From Chitinophagaceae bacterium UBA1930 (GTDB lineage: Bacteria > Bacteroidota > Bacteroidia > Chitinophagales > Chitinophagaceae), in the NCBI GenBank assembly GCA_002337145.1, contig DDFK01000002.1, positions 900,456-964,455 of the forward strand: a DNA stretch of 64,000 nt. The letters are read 5' to 3'. This document shows, one piece after another, positions 15,401-24,165 of this stretch (positions are counted from its first letter, which is position 1; each line of letters begins with the position of its first letter). Position numbers and translations under genes: made by a program. The notes beneath the pieces were generated by a model that worked only from the letters and a program-made list of their open reading frames with translations, ran no database searches and had not been told where the DNA came from.

Positions 15401-16381
15401 ATGCCTCAATACCCAAATAGACAGTTTCTGGAATTTGAACAGCCCATCAAGGAATTGTATGAGCAAATAGAACAGACGAAAAAATTGGCGGAGAAGAACC
15501 CCAAGATTGACTACTCATCCACACTACAACAATTAGAAGCCTCCATACTGGAAAAACGGAAAGAAATCACGGCCCACCTTAGCCCTTGGCAGCGTGTGCA
15601 GCTGAGCCGCCATCCAGACAGGCCCTATACCTTGAAGTATATTGAAAAAATGACCACCAATTTCCTGGAACTACATGGCGACAGGAACGTGAAGGACGAT
15701 AAAGCTATGGTGGGCGGCTTTGCCGAATTGGATGGCGAAACCGTAATGTTTATCGGTCAGCAAAAAGGCATCAACACCAAAACAAGGCAATTGCGGAACT
15801 TTGGTATGGCCAACCCCGAAGGTTACCGTAAGGCCCTGCGTTTGATGCGTTTGGCCGAAAAATTTAATAAACCTGTAGTTTGTTTAATTGATACGCCGGG
15901 TGCATTTCCCGGTCTTGAAGCAGAGGAACGTGGACAGGGCGAAGCCATTGCCAGGAATATTTATGAAATGGTACGCCTGAAAGTGCCCATTATTGTGGTA
16001 ATCATTGGCGAAGGTGCAAGCGGCGGTGCCTTAGGCATTGGCGTTGGCGATAAGACATTGATGATGGAAAATACCTGGTACACCGTTATTTCACCCGAAA
16101 GCTGTAGCAGCATCTTATGGCGTACCTGGGAGAAAAAAGAAATTGCAGCCGAACAGCTACGTTTAACCGCAACAGATATGAAAGGGTTTGGGCTGGTAGA
16201 TGAAATTGTACCTGAACCGGATGGTGGTGCACATTGGGATTACGACGGTGCCGCAAAAATTCTGAAACAGCATATTGCTACTGCATTAAACGAATTCAAG
16301 AATATCAGCCCAGAGCAAAGAATAGACAATAGGATTGTCAAGTTTGAGAAGATGGGCTCTTGGGATGAAGTGGCTGTGTAA
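15401..16381 (+). CDS. accA: Acetyl-CoA carboxylase, carboxyltransferase subunit alpha
   Basis: A 326-residue protein for the first committed step of fatty-acid synthesis, transferring the carboxyl group from carboxybiotin to acetyl-CoA together with AccD. Family marks in order are the coiled N-terminus (FEQPIKELYEQIEQTKKLAEKNP), ERVQLSRHPDRP-type WQRVQLSRHPDRPYTL, FLELHGDR, MANPEGYRKALRLMRLAEKF, DTPGAFPGLEAEERGQGEAIARN, IGEGASGGALGIGVGD and YTVISPESCSSILW. The length is usual for the family. No zinc-binding AccD domain is fused. The gene stands alone after the terminator at 15164, and a four-copy intergenic element starts 17 nt after its stop. Confidence 0.96.
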   Translation: MPQYPNRQFLEFEQPIKELYEQIEQTKKLAEKNPKIDYSSTLQQLEASILEKRKEITAHLSPWQRVQLSRHPDRPYTLKYIEKMTTNFLELHGDRNVKDDKAMVGGFAELDGETVMFIGQQKGINTKTRQLRNFGMANPEGYRKALRLMRLAEKFNKPVVCLIDTPGAFPGLEAEERGQGEAIARNIYEMVRLKVPIIVVIIGEGASGGALGIGVGDKTLMMENTWYTVISPESCSSILWRTWEKKEIAAEQLRLTATDMKGFGLVDEIVPEPDGGAHWDYDGAAKILKQHIATALNEFKNISPEQRIDNRIVKFEKMGSWDEVAV

Positions 16382-16397
16382 GAACAGGAAAAAAACG

Positions 16398-16457
16398 ATG
16401 TAACCAGCAAACCGGGCATTGCCCAACTGCATAGGCGTCGCACCCATCAGCCAAAGG
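16398..16457 (+). repeat. ATGTAACCA / GGCGTCGCACCCATC intergenic element, copy 1
   Basis: ATGTAACCA is followed after 27 nt by GGCGTCGCACCCATC and AGCCAA. The same two blocks with 26-nt spacing recur at 30544, 37198 and 62629, all in the same orientation. This copy begins 17 nt after the accA stop codon. No known repeat family is recognised. Confidence 0.7.
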
Positions 16458-16555
16458 ATATTGCCCCGCATCCTGCATCTAGCAATCTCAATAGGAGCAT
16501 GGTTGTTCTTTTCGGCCTTTTAATATAATCATACATCAAAAATCATACATCAAAA

Positions 16556-17437
16556 ATGTCTTTACGTCCCCAGCTTACAGGCACCGGTGTGGCCTTGATT
16601 ACACCATTCAAAAAAGATGAATCAATAGACTTTGATGCACTGGGCAAGGTAATCGACTTTACCATTGCCGGTGGTGTGGAATACCTGGTAACGCTTGGCA
16701 CAACAGGCGAAACACCAACACTGGATAAGCAGGAGAAGCTGGACATTGTGAACTATACTTTTGAAAAAGTAAACAACCGTGTACCCATTGTTGTGGGTAT
16801 TGGTGGCAACAATACCAAGGAAGTAATAAACGATTTACAAAACTTCCCATTAGATAAAGCAGTTGCTGTATTAAGTGCATCGCCCTATTACAGTAAACCT
16901 TCGCAAGAAGGTTTGTTTCAACACTACAAAGCATTGGCAGAAGCATCGCCCAAACCCATATTGCTGTATAATGTACCTGGCCGTACCGGCAGGAACCTGG
17001 CTGCTGCAACAACCATACGTTTGGCAAATGAAGTAGACAATATTGCAGGCATTAAAGAAGCTTCTGACGATATGAACCAAATGATGCAGCTATTACGCGA
17101 CAGGCCAGAAAATTTTTTGGTAGTAAGTGGCGACGATGCATTGACCTTACCCCAAATGGGTTGTGGCATTGATGGCACCATTAGCGTGGCTGCCAACGCC
17201 TTCCCAAAAGAATTTTCAGACATGGTGCGTTTCTGTTTGAAGAACAATTTTGAAGCAGCAAGAAAAATACATTACACCTTATTGGAAGCATACGATCTGT
17301 TGTTTGTAGAGAACAACCCGGCTGGAGTTAAAGGCTTTTTGTACGAACTGGCGTTGATAGAGAATATGCTTCGCCTGCCGGTAACACCTTTAAGCGGTAA
17401 CGTTCAGCAACAGGTTAAAAAGTTTTTGATGAAGTAG
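16556..17437 (+). CDS. dapA: 4-hydroxy-tetrahydrodipicolinate synthase
   Basis: A 293-residue class I aldolase condensing pyruvate with aspartate semialdehyde in the lysine/diaminopimelate pathway. Motifs in order: LTGTGVALITPFKKD, LVTLGTTGETPTLDKQEK (substrate-binding Thr pair), YNVPGRTGRN (active-site Tyr and Arg), and AGIKEASDD, which carries the Schiff-base Lys near residue 166. GDDALTLPQMGCGIDGTISVAAN completes the signature. The length fits the family. It is preceded by a repeat-rich 170-bp gap after accA and followed by a short gap before cmk; the direction is shared but co-transcription is uncertain. Confidence 0.96.
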   Translation: MSLRPQLTGTGVALITPFKKDESIDFDALGKVIDFTIAGGVEYLVTLGTTGETPTLDKQEKLDIVNYTFEKVNNRVPIVVGIGGNNTKEVINDLQNFPLDKAVAVLSASPYYSKPSQEGLFQHYKALAEASPKPILLYNVPGRTGRNLAAATTIRLANEVDNIAGIKEASDDMNQMMQLLRDRPENFLVVSGDDALTLPQMGCGIDGTISVAANAFPKEFSDMVRFCLKNNFEAARKIHYTLLEAYDLLFVENNPAGVKGFLYELALIENMLRLPVTPLSGNVQQQVKKFLMK

Positions 17438-17487
17438 ATTCAAGCTTAGTAATTTAAGCTCATGTTTATTCACCAGTTGATGTGTGC

Positions 17488-17503
17488 CCCGATAACTATC
17501 GGG
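17488..17503. repeat. Short CCCGATA inverted repeat
   Basis: CCCGATA, AC, TATCGGG form a 7-bp perfect dyad between dapA and cmk. A related sequence with the same GATAACTATCG core occurs at 35276-35296, after the small membrane gene behind hisF. It is likely a small dispersed intergenic repeat, though with only two copies this is tentative. Confidence 0.45.
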
Positions 17504-17568
17504 ATCACGGAAGTTGAAGTATATCCTTATGCTGGTTACCTATAAATTACTGTATTTATAATTTGGTC

Positions 17569-18249
17569 ATGAACAAAATTATTATAGCGATAGACGGCTA
17601 CTCATCCTGTGGCAAAAGTACTTTGGCAAAGCAACTGTCAAAGAAGTTGGGCTATGTGTTTGTGGATAGCGGTGCCATGTACCGTGCTATAACCTTGTAT
17701 TTTCTGCGGCAGCATATTGACTGGAACAATGTGGACGAAGTGAACGAAGCATTGCAAAGTATATCGCTGGATTTTGAATACAATGATGAGACCGGCAAAA
17801 GCGATATGCTGCTGAACGATGAAAATGTGGAACTGCTGATACGTGAAATGCTGGTAAGTGAAAGTGTAAGCCCCGTTTCGGCCATCAAGGAAGTACGTGA
17901 ATTTGCGGTGGCACAGCAACAGAAAATGGGAGAGAAGAAAGGTATTGTAATGGATGGCCGAGATATTGGTACCACTGTTTTTCCCAAAGCCGAACTGAAA
18001 ATTTTTGTAACGGCCGATGTTGCCGTACGTGTGGAAAGAAGGTACAAGGAACTGGTTGTCACCAACCCCAATATATCTATTGAAGAGATCAAGAACAACC
18101 TTGAAATGCGTGACTATATTGACAGTAACCGTGAGTTCAGTCCGCTACGCAAAGCCGATGATGCCATTGTGTTGGACAACAGCAACATAACCCGTGAGGA
18201 GCAATTGGCACTGGCATTAAAATGGGCCAAAGAAAAAATGGCTAACTAA
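17569..18249 (+). CDS. cmk: Cytidylate kinase
   Basis: A 226-residue NMP kinase phosphorylating CMP and dCMP. The start is placed at ATG 17569 (MNKIIIAIDGYSSCGKSTLAKQL) rather than at an in-frame TTG two codons upstream. The P-loop GYSSCGKST is at residues 10-18. Other family marks are FVDSGAMYRAITLYFL, MDGRDIGTTVFPKAELKIFVTA, a KELVV / RDYIDSNREFSPLRKADDAIVLD stretch and the CMP-binding region in the middle (DVELLIREMLVSESVSPVSAIKEVREF-like). The gene ends convergently with ispH; the two stop regions overlap by 8 bp. Confidence 0.95.
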   Translation: MNKIIIAIDGYSSCGKSTLAKQLSKKLGYVFVDSGAMYRAITLYFLRQHIDWNNVDEVNEALQSISLDFEYNDETGKSDMLLNDENVELLIREMLVSESVSPVSAIKEVREFAVAQQQKMGEKKGIVMDGRDIGTTVFPKAELKIFVTADVAVRVERRYKELVVTNPNISIEEIKNNLEMRDYIDSNREFSPLRKADDAIVLDNSNITREEQLALALKWAKEKMAN

Positions 18250-19468
18250 AATGCTCAATAATGGCATCTACGTTTTTTTCGGCATTGTAATAACCCGCCA
18301 ATTTTTTCACCACTGCTTCCACCACTGCATCGGGGCAGCTTGCACCGCTAGTGATCAAAACTTTTACAGGGTCTTTTTCTGGTAAGAAATCATTCACTAC
18401 CCTTTGCTCTTTTGTTTGCCAATTGCAATCCACGATCTCGTGTTTGCTGATGATCCTTTCTGGCGAATCGATAAAATAAGTAGGCAGTTTCTGTTCGCAC
18501 AGTTCCACCAAATGCGATGTGTTGGATGAGTTGTAACCACCAATTACAATGGCCAAATCAGCATCGGTTTCCAATAAGCCGGCAACGGCAGTCTGGTTAT
18601 CGTTGGTTGCATAGCAGAGTGTATCCCTTGTATCTGCAAACCGCTCCGAAACATTTGTTGCATCAAGGTTGTACTGCTGTATCATTACACTTTTCAAATA
18701 ATCGGCAATGGCTTGTGTATCTGTTGCCAATTGTGTGGTCTGGTTAATGACACCAATTTTTTGCAGGTCTTTGGTAATGTCAAAGCCTTCACTGAAACGT
18801 CCTTTAAACTCCGTATAAAACTGTTCGGCAGGTTTATCGCCGGTAATGTATTTGGCCAGTTCCACGGTTTCTGCAATATCGTTCACCACAATGGATGGCG
18901 TGTTGGATGAGGCATGCGAAAACGTGGCCCTTGTTTCTTCATGCTTGGGCTTGCCATGAATAACAATGCTGTAACCTTTCTTGGCAATCTGCTCGCCACG
19001 GTTCCAAACCTTTTCCACAAACGGGCAGGTGGTATTGTATTGCTCTGTTGGTATACCTTTTTCGTTCAGCATTTTCTCAATGCCCAATGTGGTACCAAAT
19101 GCAGGTATCAAAACAATATCCTCTTTTGTTATTGCTTCAAAAGGTATAATCTGTTTGCCATAAGTGTCCTGTAAAAACTGTACGCCCCGTTCAATCAGAT
19201 CTTTGTTCACTTGCGGGTTGTGTATCATTTCGCTTAATAGAAAAATCCTTTTACCCGGGTTTTCATCAATGGTCCTGAAAGCAATTTCAATGGCATTTTC
19301 CACCCCATAACAAAACCCGAAATGCCGTGCAAGGTAAATTTGTAAAAACCCAAAATCAAGCAGCGTAGGTGTGAAATCCTTCTTCAGCTTATCCTCCTGT
19401 TTACGCTTATTCTTGATGGCACTGATCAATGGGCTTCGGTAAATATTGGGAACATTAAATTGCTTCAT
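18242..19468 (-). CDS. ispH: 4-hydroxy-3-methylbut-2-enyl diphosphate reductase
   Basis: The last enzyme of the MEP isoprenoid pathway, a [4Fe-4S] protein making IPP and DMAPP. The start is placed at 19468 (MKQFNVPNIYRSPLISAIKN); an in-frame extension to 19558 has no family character. The 408-residue length is the long form typical of Bacteroidota. Cluster ligands lie in FGFCYGVENAIE, TTCPFVEKVWNR and TSGASCPDAVVE. Other marks are EMIHNPQVN, YNSSNTSHLVELC and GVINQTTQLA. It is convergent with cmk (8-bp overlap) and divergent from the his operon, whose promoter lies about 85 bp upstream of this start. Confidence 0.95.
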   Translation of the reverse strand: MKQFNVPNIYRSPLISAIKNKRKQEDKLKKDFTPTLLDFGFLQIYLARHFGFCYGVENAIEIAFRTIDENPGKRIFLLSEMIHNPQVNKDLIERGVQFLQDTYGKQIIPFEAITKEDIVLIPAFGTTLGIEKMLNEKGIPTEQYNTTCPFVEKVWNRGEQIAKKGYSIVIHGKPKHEETRATFSHASSNTPSIVVNDIAETVELAKYITGDKPAEQFYTEFKGRFSEGFDITKDLQKIGVINQTTQLATDTQAIADYLKSVMIQQYNLDATNVSERFADTRDTLCYATNDNQTAVAGLLETDADLAIVIGGYNSSNTSHLVELCEQKLPTYFIDSPERIISKHEIVDCNWQTKEQRVVNDFLPEKDPVKVLITSGASCPDAVVEAVVKKLAGYYNAEKNVDAIIEHFS

Positions 19469-19550
19469 ACTTATATGGTAACAGGTAGCAAATGTACAAA
19501 GTTCAATGGCAACCTTAGTTTCAAACGAATAACTGTTCGTTAAAAAACAT

Positions 19551-19580
19551 TTTGCCACGAAACATTTTCTACTATTTTTG
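19551..19580 (+). promoter_or_regulatory. Candidate his operon promoter
   Basis: TTTG at 19551-19554 and TATTTTTG at 19573-19580 are separated by 18 nt, matching the Bacteroidota -33 (TTTG) and -7 (TAnnTTTG) elements. The -7 element ends 4 nt before the hisL ATG at 19585. Transcription would therefore start at or next to the ATG and give a leaderless leader-peptide mRNA. Inferred from sequence only. Confidence 0.6.
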
Positions 19581-19584
19581 TGGA

Positions 19585-19635
19585 ATGATAACAGTACAAC
19601 ACATCCATCATCATCATAACTTACCCAACGGGTAG
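19585..19635 (+). CDS. hisL: his operon leader peptide (His-rich)
   Basis: A 16-codon ORF reading MITVQHIHHHHNLPNG, with five His residues including four in a row at codons 8-11. It lies 90 bp upstream of hisG and directly before a terminator, the arrangement of a histidine attenuator. The stop codon TAG falls inside segment 2 (GGGTAGGCT, 19630-19638), which can pair either with CTTACCC (19620-19626) or with AGCTTATCC (19675-19683). Stalling at the His codons would cover segment 1 and free segment 2 for the antiterminator. There is no ribosome-binding site, consistent with the promoter ending only 4 nt upstream. Confidence 0.85.
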   Translation: MITVQHIHHHHNLPNG

Positions 19636-19701
19636 GCTATTTTGTTTGTGTTGTTTGAACAATAAACATTTGAAAGCTTATCCATGAGGGTAGGCTTTTT
19701 T
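19620..19701 (+). terminator. his attenuator: pause hairpin, antiterminator and terminator
   Basis: Four segments are visible. Segment 1 is CTTACCC (19620-19626); segment 2 is GGGTAGGCT (19630-19638); segment 3 is AAGCTTATCC (19674-19683); segment 4 is GGGTAGGCTT (19688-19697). Pairing 1:2 gives a 7-bp hairpin with an AAC loop, 2:3 a 9-bp antiterminator, and 3:4 a 10-bp terminator stem with an ATGA loop followed by T residues. Segments 2 and 4 are near-identical, so 2:3 and 3:4 are mutually exclusive. hisG starts at 19725. Confidence 0.88.
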
Positions 19702-19724
19702 ATTTACCACATAACCTGATTATT

Positions 19725-20582
19725 ATGAGTAATAAATTGAGATTGGCCATTCAGAAATCTGGCAGGCTTTCAGAAGATTCCATTAAACTGCTTAAAGATT
19801 GCGGCATTGACCTACGCAATGTAAAAGACCGTTTGAAAACGGAATCGGAAAACTTCCCGGTAGAGATTTTCTTTTTACGTGATGACGATATTCCCGAATA
19901 TGTAAGCGATGGCGTGGCTGATATTGGCATTGTTGGCGAGAATGTATTGTATGAAAAAAACAAACCTGTTGATATTGTTGAAGAACTGGGTTTTGGCAAG
20001 TGCAGGTTAAGTATTGCGGTGCCTAAAGCCGATGAATACAGTGAAAACTATTTGCAAGGCAAAAGGATTGCTACAAGCTATCCTGTATTGACAAAAAAAT
20101 TTCTGCACAAGAAAAATATACAAGGCGAACTGCATGAAATTAGTGGTAGCGTGGAAATAGCACCGGGCATAGGTTTGGCAGATGCTGTGTGCGATTTGGT
20201 AAGCAGCGGCTCTACTTTATTCATGAATGGATTGAAAGAAGCGGAAACCATTTTGCAAAGCCAGGCAGTGTTGATTAAGAATAAAAATCTATCTGAAGAA
20301 CAGCAACAAATTTTGGATAAGTTATTGTTCCGGATCCAGTCAGTAAAAAAAGCAAAAAACAATAAATACATTTTGCTGAATGCTCCCAATGAAAAACTGA
20401 AAGAGATTATTGCATTGTTGCCCGGTATGAAAAGCCCAACGGTATTGCCTTTGGCAGAAGCAGGTTGGAGCAGTGTTCACTCCGTACTAAATGAAAACGA
20501 GTTCTGGCAGATCATTGAACAGCTAAAGGCCAATGGGGCACAGGGTATTCTGGTAGTGCCTATTGAAAAGATGATTGTTTGA
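19725..20582 (+). CDS. hisG: ATP phosphoribosyltransferase (long form)
   Basis: A 285-residue enzyme joining ATP and PRPP in the first step of histidine synthesis. The N-terminal catalytic part shows LRLAIQKSGRLSEDSIKLLKDCGI, FFLRDDDIPEYVSDGVADIGIVGENVLYE and the PRPP-loop region GIGLADAVCDLVSSGSTLFMNGL. The last 75 residues (KYILLNAPNEKLKEIIALLPGMKSPTVLPL, WSSVHSVLNENEFWQIIEQLKANGAQGILVVPIEKMI) form the ACT-like regulatory domain of the long form. It therefore needs no HisZ and is expected to be inhibited by histidine. First structural gene behind the attenuator, 41 bp before hisD. Confidence 0.97.
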   Translation: MSNKLRLAIQKSGRLSEDSIKLLKDCGIDLRNVKDRLKTESENFPVEIFFLRDDDIPEYVSDGVADIGIVGENVLYEKNKPVDIVEELGFGKCRLSIAVPKADEYSENYLQGKRIATSYPVLTKKFLHKKNIQGELHEISGSVEIAPGIGLADAVCDLVSSGSTLFMNGLKEAETILQSQAVLIKNKNLSEEQQQILDKLLFRIQSVKKAKNNKYILLNAPNEKLKEIIALLPGMKSPTVLPLAEAGWSSVHSVLNENEFWQIIEQLKANGAQGILVVPIEKMIV

Positions 20583-20623
20583 TTTTAAATGTATGATTTT
20601 TGATCTATGATTTAAAGCAGTAA

Positions 20624-21913
20624 ATGATTGACATGGAAACATATGTATATCCCGATAAAAAAGATTGGAAAGCATTGTTGCAACGCCCAACTTTTGATAC
20701 GGTTACTTTACAAGAAAAGGTAAAGGCTGTATTGAATGATGTGCAACAGAATGGCGATGCTGCTATAAAAAAATATATTGTTCAATTTGATGGTGTTGAG
20801 TTGGGTGTTTTTGCTGTAACTGGAAAAGAAATAGAAGAAGCAAAAGCTGAATTGTCGAATGAGTTGAAAGAAGCTATTCAAATTGCAGCCAACAATATCC
20901 ATACTTTTCACAATAAACAAGTTGGTGAAGTTGAGATGATTGAAACAATGCCTGGCATAAAATGCTGGCGTAAAAGTGTAGGTATCGAAAAAGTCGGTTT
21001 ATATATACCTGGAGGAACTGCTCCTTTGTTTTCCACCATTTTAATGTTGGGCATACCTGCAAGTATTGCTGGTTGTAAACAAGTGGTACTGTGTTCGCCA
21101 CCCGATAAAGAAGGCAAGCTGCACCCTGCCATATTGTTTGCTGCAAACCTTGTTGGTATCAACAGAATATATAAAATTGGAGGTGTGCAGGCCATTGCTG
21201 CTATGGCTTACGGAACGGAAACAATTGATCAAGTATATAAAATATTTGGCCCAGGTAACCAGTATGTAACCTGTGCCAAACAATTGGTTCAACAACAAGG
21301 TATTGCTATTGACATGCCTGCCGGCCCCAGTGAGGTTTGTGTGCTGGCCGATGAAACTGCCAATGCAGGCTTTGTTGCGGCAGACCTGTTGAGCCAGGCA
21401 GAACACGGAGCAGATAGCCAGGTGTTGTTGGTGAGTACCAATGAACAATTGATAAATGATGTGAACAAGGAACTGGACAAACAAGTGCAATTGTTGCACC
21501 GTAAAGAAACTGCATTGCAGGCTTTGCAGCACAGCAAAGCAATTGTGGTAAACAATATAGATGAAGCTATTGATCTAGTCAATGAATATGCTGCCGAACA
21601 CTTGATCATTTCATGTGAACAAGATGAAGTAATTGCTGAAAGGATCATCAATGCAGGTTCAATTTTTCTAGGCAACTATTCACCCGAAAGTGTAGGCGAT
21701 TATGCAAGCGGTACCAACCATACATTACCAACCAATGGCTTTGCAAAAGCATACAGCGGTGTAAGCGTGGATAGTTTTGTAAAGAAGATCACCTATCAAA
21801 AACTGACCAAAGAAGGATTGAATAACATTGGTGCAACTGTGGAACTAATGGCAGCAGCAGAAGGATTGGATGCACATAAGAATGCAGTGAGTATAAGGCT
21901 GAAAAATCTTTAA
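20624..21913 (+). CDS. hisD: Histidinol dehydrogenase
   Basis: A 429-residue NAD- and zinc-dependent enzyme oxidising L-histidinol to L-histidine, the last two steps of the pathway. Family marks in order: GGTAPLFSTILMLGIPASIAGC, KIFGPGNQYVTCAKQ, DMPAGPSEVCVLADETANAGFVAADLLSQAEHGADSQVLLV (with zinc and active-site residues), EYAAEHLIIS and SVGDYASGTNHTLPTNGFAKAYSGVSVDSF. The length is normal. Two in-frame ATGs, 20624 and 20633, are both possible starts. The gene lies 41 bp after hisG and 60 bp before hisC in the same direction. Confidence 0.97.
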   Translation: MIDMETYVYPDKKDWKALLQRPTFDTVTLQEKVKAVLNDVQQNGDAAIKKYIVQFDGVELGVFAVTGKEIEEAKAELSNELKEAIQIAANNIHTFHNKQVGEVEMIETMPGIKCWRKSVGIEKVGLYIPGGTAPLFSTILMLGIPASIAGCKQVVLCSPPDKEGKLHPAILFAANLVGINRIYKIGGVQAIAAMAYGTETIDQVYKIFGPGNQYVTCAKQLVQQQGIAIDMPAGPSEVCVLADETANAGFVAADLLSQAEHGADSQVLLVSTNEQLINDVNKELDKQVQLLHRKETALQALQHSKAIVVNNIDEAIDLVNEYAAEHLIISCEQDEVIAERIINAGSIFLGNYSPESVGDYASGTNHTLPTNGFAKAYSGVSVDSFVKKITYQKLTKEGLNNIGATVELMAAAEGLDAHKNAVSIRLKNL

Positions 21914-21973
21914 ATTGATACAACCCTGACAGTGGCCCTAGCCCTGTCAGCGGTTGAGTAAAAAAACAAGATC

Positions 21974-23035
21974 ATGAACTTCGATATAAATAAATTAGTA
22001 CGTCCCAACATCAAAAACCTCACACCTTATTCATCTGCACGCGATGAATTCAGTGGCGAAGCAAAAGTGTTCCTGGATGCAAATGAAAACAGCCTGGGCA
22101 GTCCATTGACAAAATGGTACAACCGTTACCCAGACCCGCACCAGCAGCAACTAAAGCAAGCAATTGCTTTTGTAAAGAGCATTGCAGTGGAACATATTTT
22201 CTTAGGTAATGGCAGCGATGAATGTATTGATTTGTTGTACCGCAGTTTTTGTGAACCCGGTAAAGACAATGTGATCATTTGCCCGCCTACCTATGGCATG
22301 TATGAAGTAAGTGCCAACATCAACGATGTAGAGATACGTAAGGCTCCATTGCTGGACGATTTTCAATTGGACTTAATACACTTGGAAAATTTGGTTGACG
22401 AAAATACAAAGCTGATATGGATCTGCTCACCCAATAACCCAACTGGCAACTCAATCACTAGGGCTGATGTTGAAGCAGTGCTGAACAACTTCAATGGTCT
22501 TGTTGTAATAGATGAAGCCTACATCAATTTTGCCAAACAGAAATCTTTTATACAGGAGCTGAACGATTATCCAAACCTCGTGATATTACAAACATTCAGC
22601 AAAGCATGGGGGCTTGCTGCACTGCGTTTGGGAATGGCATTTGCTTCCACACAAATTATTGAAGTGTTGAACAAAGTAAAGCCGCCTTACAACATCAACC
22701 AAGCAACGCAAGACCTTGCATTAAAGGCATTGGAAGAAGTAGGCCAGGTAAACGATATGATCAAGATATTGGTGGATATGCGGAACGCTTTGGCAGAAGT
22801 GTTTGCAGAGATACCAATCGTTGAAAAAGTGTACCCATCAGACGCCAATTTTTTATTGGTCAAAATAAAAGATGCAAGAAAAGTATATGAGTATCTATTG
22901 ACCAAAGGCATTGTGGTGCGTGACAGGAGCAACGTGAAGCTATGCGATGATTGCCTGCGTATAACCATTGGTACAGAAAAAGAAAACACATTATTGATTG
23001 ATGCAATTGCTGACTATTTAAACGAAATACAATGA
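21974..23035 (+). CDS. hisC: Histidinol-phosphate aminotransferase
   Basis: A 353-residue PLP-dependent class I/II aminotransferase converting imidazole-acetol phosphate to histidinol phosphate with glutamate. Signature parts are FLDANENSLGSPL near the N-terminus, RYPDPHQQQLKQA, FLGNGSDECIDLLYRSF, WICSPNNPTGNS, VVIDEAYINF, and the PLP-lysine loop LQTFSKAWGLAALRLGMAF (Lys near residue 207). The final Arg of RITIGTEKENTLL binds substrate phosphate in the family. The stop codon overlaps the hisB start by 4 bp, so translational coupling is likely. Confidence 0.97.
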   Translation: MNFDINKLVRPNIKNLTPYSSARDEFSGEAKVFLDANENSLGSPLTKWYNRYPDPHQQQLKQAIAFVKSIAVEHIFLGNGSDECIDLLYRSFCEPGKDNVIICPPTYGMYEVSANINDVEIRKAPLLDDFQLDLIHLENLVDENTKLIWICSPNNPTGNSITRADVEAVLNNFNGLVVIDEAYINFAKQKSFIQELNDYPNLVILQTFSKAWGLAALRLGMAFASTQIIEVLNKVKPPYNINQATQDLALKALEEVGQVNDMIKILVDMRNALAEVFAEIPIVEKVYPSDANFLLVKIKDARKVYEYLLTKGIVVRDRSNVKLCDDCLRITIGTEKENTLLIDAIADYLNEIQ

Positions 23036-24162
23036 GCAAAAGAGTGCTGTTTATAGATAGGGACGGTGTGATATTGCAAGAACCGCCAAGTGACTTTCAA
23101 GTGGACTCAACTGATAAAACGATTTTTGTAAAAGGGGCCATTACTGCATTGAGCAAGATTGCGGCCGACCTGGATTATTACAAAGTAATGGTGACCAACC
23201 AAGATGGGTTGGGTACAGCATCTTACCCGACAGCAACCTTTGAGCCTTATCAAAATTTGATGCTGCGTACTTTGCAAGGAGAAGGTTTTGTGTTTGATGA
23301 AGTACATGTAGACAGCACTTTTGCTTCCGACAACCAACCGACCCGCAAGCCGGGTACAGCAATGCTTACCCATTTTTTTGATACGGATAAATACGACTTG
23401 GCTAATTCATTTGTTATAGGCGATCGATGGAGTGATATTCAGTTGGCAAAGAATCTTGGTGCAAAAGCCATTTATATAAAGGGCCTGCATGAACTGACTG
23501 CCGAACAGGAAACCGCATTAAGAAGCACGATTGTTTTAGAGACTGCCGATTGGAACGATATCTATACTTTTTTGAAACTGGGTTTGCGTAAAGTGCACCA
23601 CGAACGCAATACCAACGAAACAAAGATTGCCATTGACCTGAATTTGGACGGAAGCGGCAAAGCCAATATACATACGGATTTGGGCTTCTTTGACCACATG
23701 CTTGACCAGATTGCACGCCACGGTAAAATGGACCTGGATATTGTTACAAAAGGCGACCTGCATATAGATGAACACCACACTATTGAAGACACCGGCATAG
23801 CTTTAGGAGAAGCGTTTGCAAAAGCATTGGTTGATAAAACAGGTATGGAACGTTACGGATTTGCGTTGCCCATGGATGAAGCAGAAGCCAAAGTGCTGAT
23901 TGATTTTGGTGGACGTAACTGGATTGTTTGGGATGCGGATTTCAAACGGGAGAAAGTGGGGGAGATGCCAACAGAAATGTTTTTCCATTTTTTCAAATCG
24001 TTCAGCGATGCTGCCAAGTGCAATCTGAATATTGAATGCAAGGGCGATAACGAGCATCATAAAATAGAAGCCATCTTCAAAGCCTTTGCCAAGGCCATTA
24101 AAATGGCAGTAAAGCGTGACCCATTGAGTAATTATTTGCCCAGTACCAAAGGAGTATTGTAA
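23032..24162 (+). CDS. hisB: Bifunctional histidinol-phosphatase / imidazoleglycerol-phosphate dehydratase
   Basis: A 376-residue fusion. Residues 1-170 are a HAD phosphatase: FIDRDGVILQEPP (Asp9, Asp11), MVTNQDGLGTASYP, RKPGTAML and FVIGDRWSDIQLAKNLGAKAIY. The usual zinc-loop cysteines of the enteric enzyme are not evident in this copy. Residues 180-376 are the dehydratase: HHERNTNETKIAIDLNLDG, GFFDHMLDQIARHGKMDL, DEHHTIEDTGIALGEAF and EHHKIEAIFKAFAKAIK, including both manganese-binding HH pairs. It overlaps hisC by 4 bp and is the last gene before the opposite-strand msrB, so the hisGDCB transcript ends here. No hairpin terminator is obvious in the 3-bp gap; msrB mRNA is antisense-adjacent. 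Confidence 0.95.
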   Translation: MSKRVLFIDRDGVILQEPPSDFQVDSTDKTIFVKGAITALSKIAADLDYYKVMVTNQDGLGTASYPTATFEPYQNLMLRTLQGEGFVFDEVHVDSTFASDNQPTRKPGTAMLTHFFDTDKYDLANSFVIGDRWSDIQLAKNLGAKAIYIKGLHELTAEQETALRSTIVLETADWNDIYTFLKLGLRKVHHERNTNETKIAIDLNLDGSGKANIHTDLGFFDHMLDQIARHGKMDLDIVTKGDLHIDEHHTIEDTGIALGEAFAKALVDKTGMERYGFALPMDEAEAKVLIDFGGRNWIVWDADFKREKVGEMPTEMFFHFFKSFSDAAKCNLNIECKGDNEHHKIEAIFKAFAKAIKMAVKRDPLSNYLPSTKGVL

Positions 24163-24165
24163 TTA

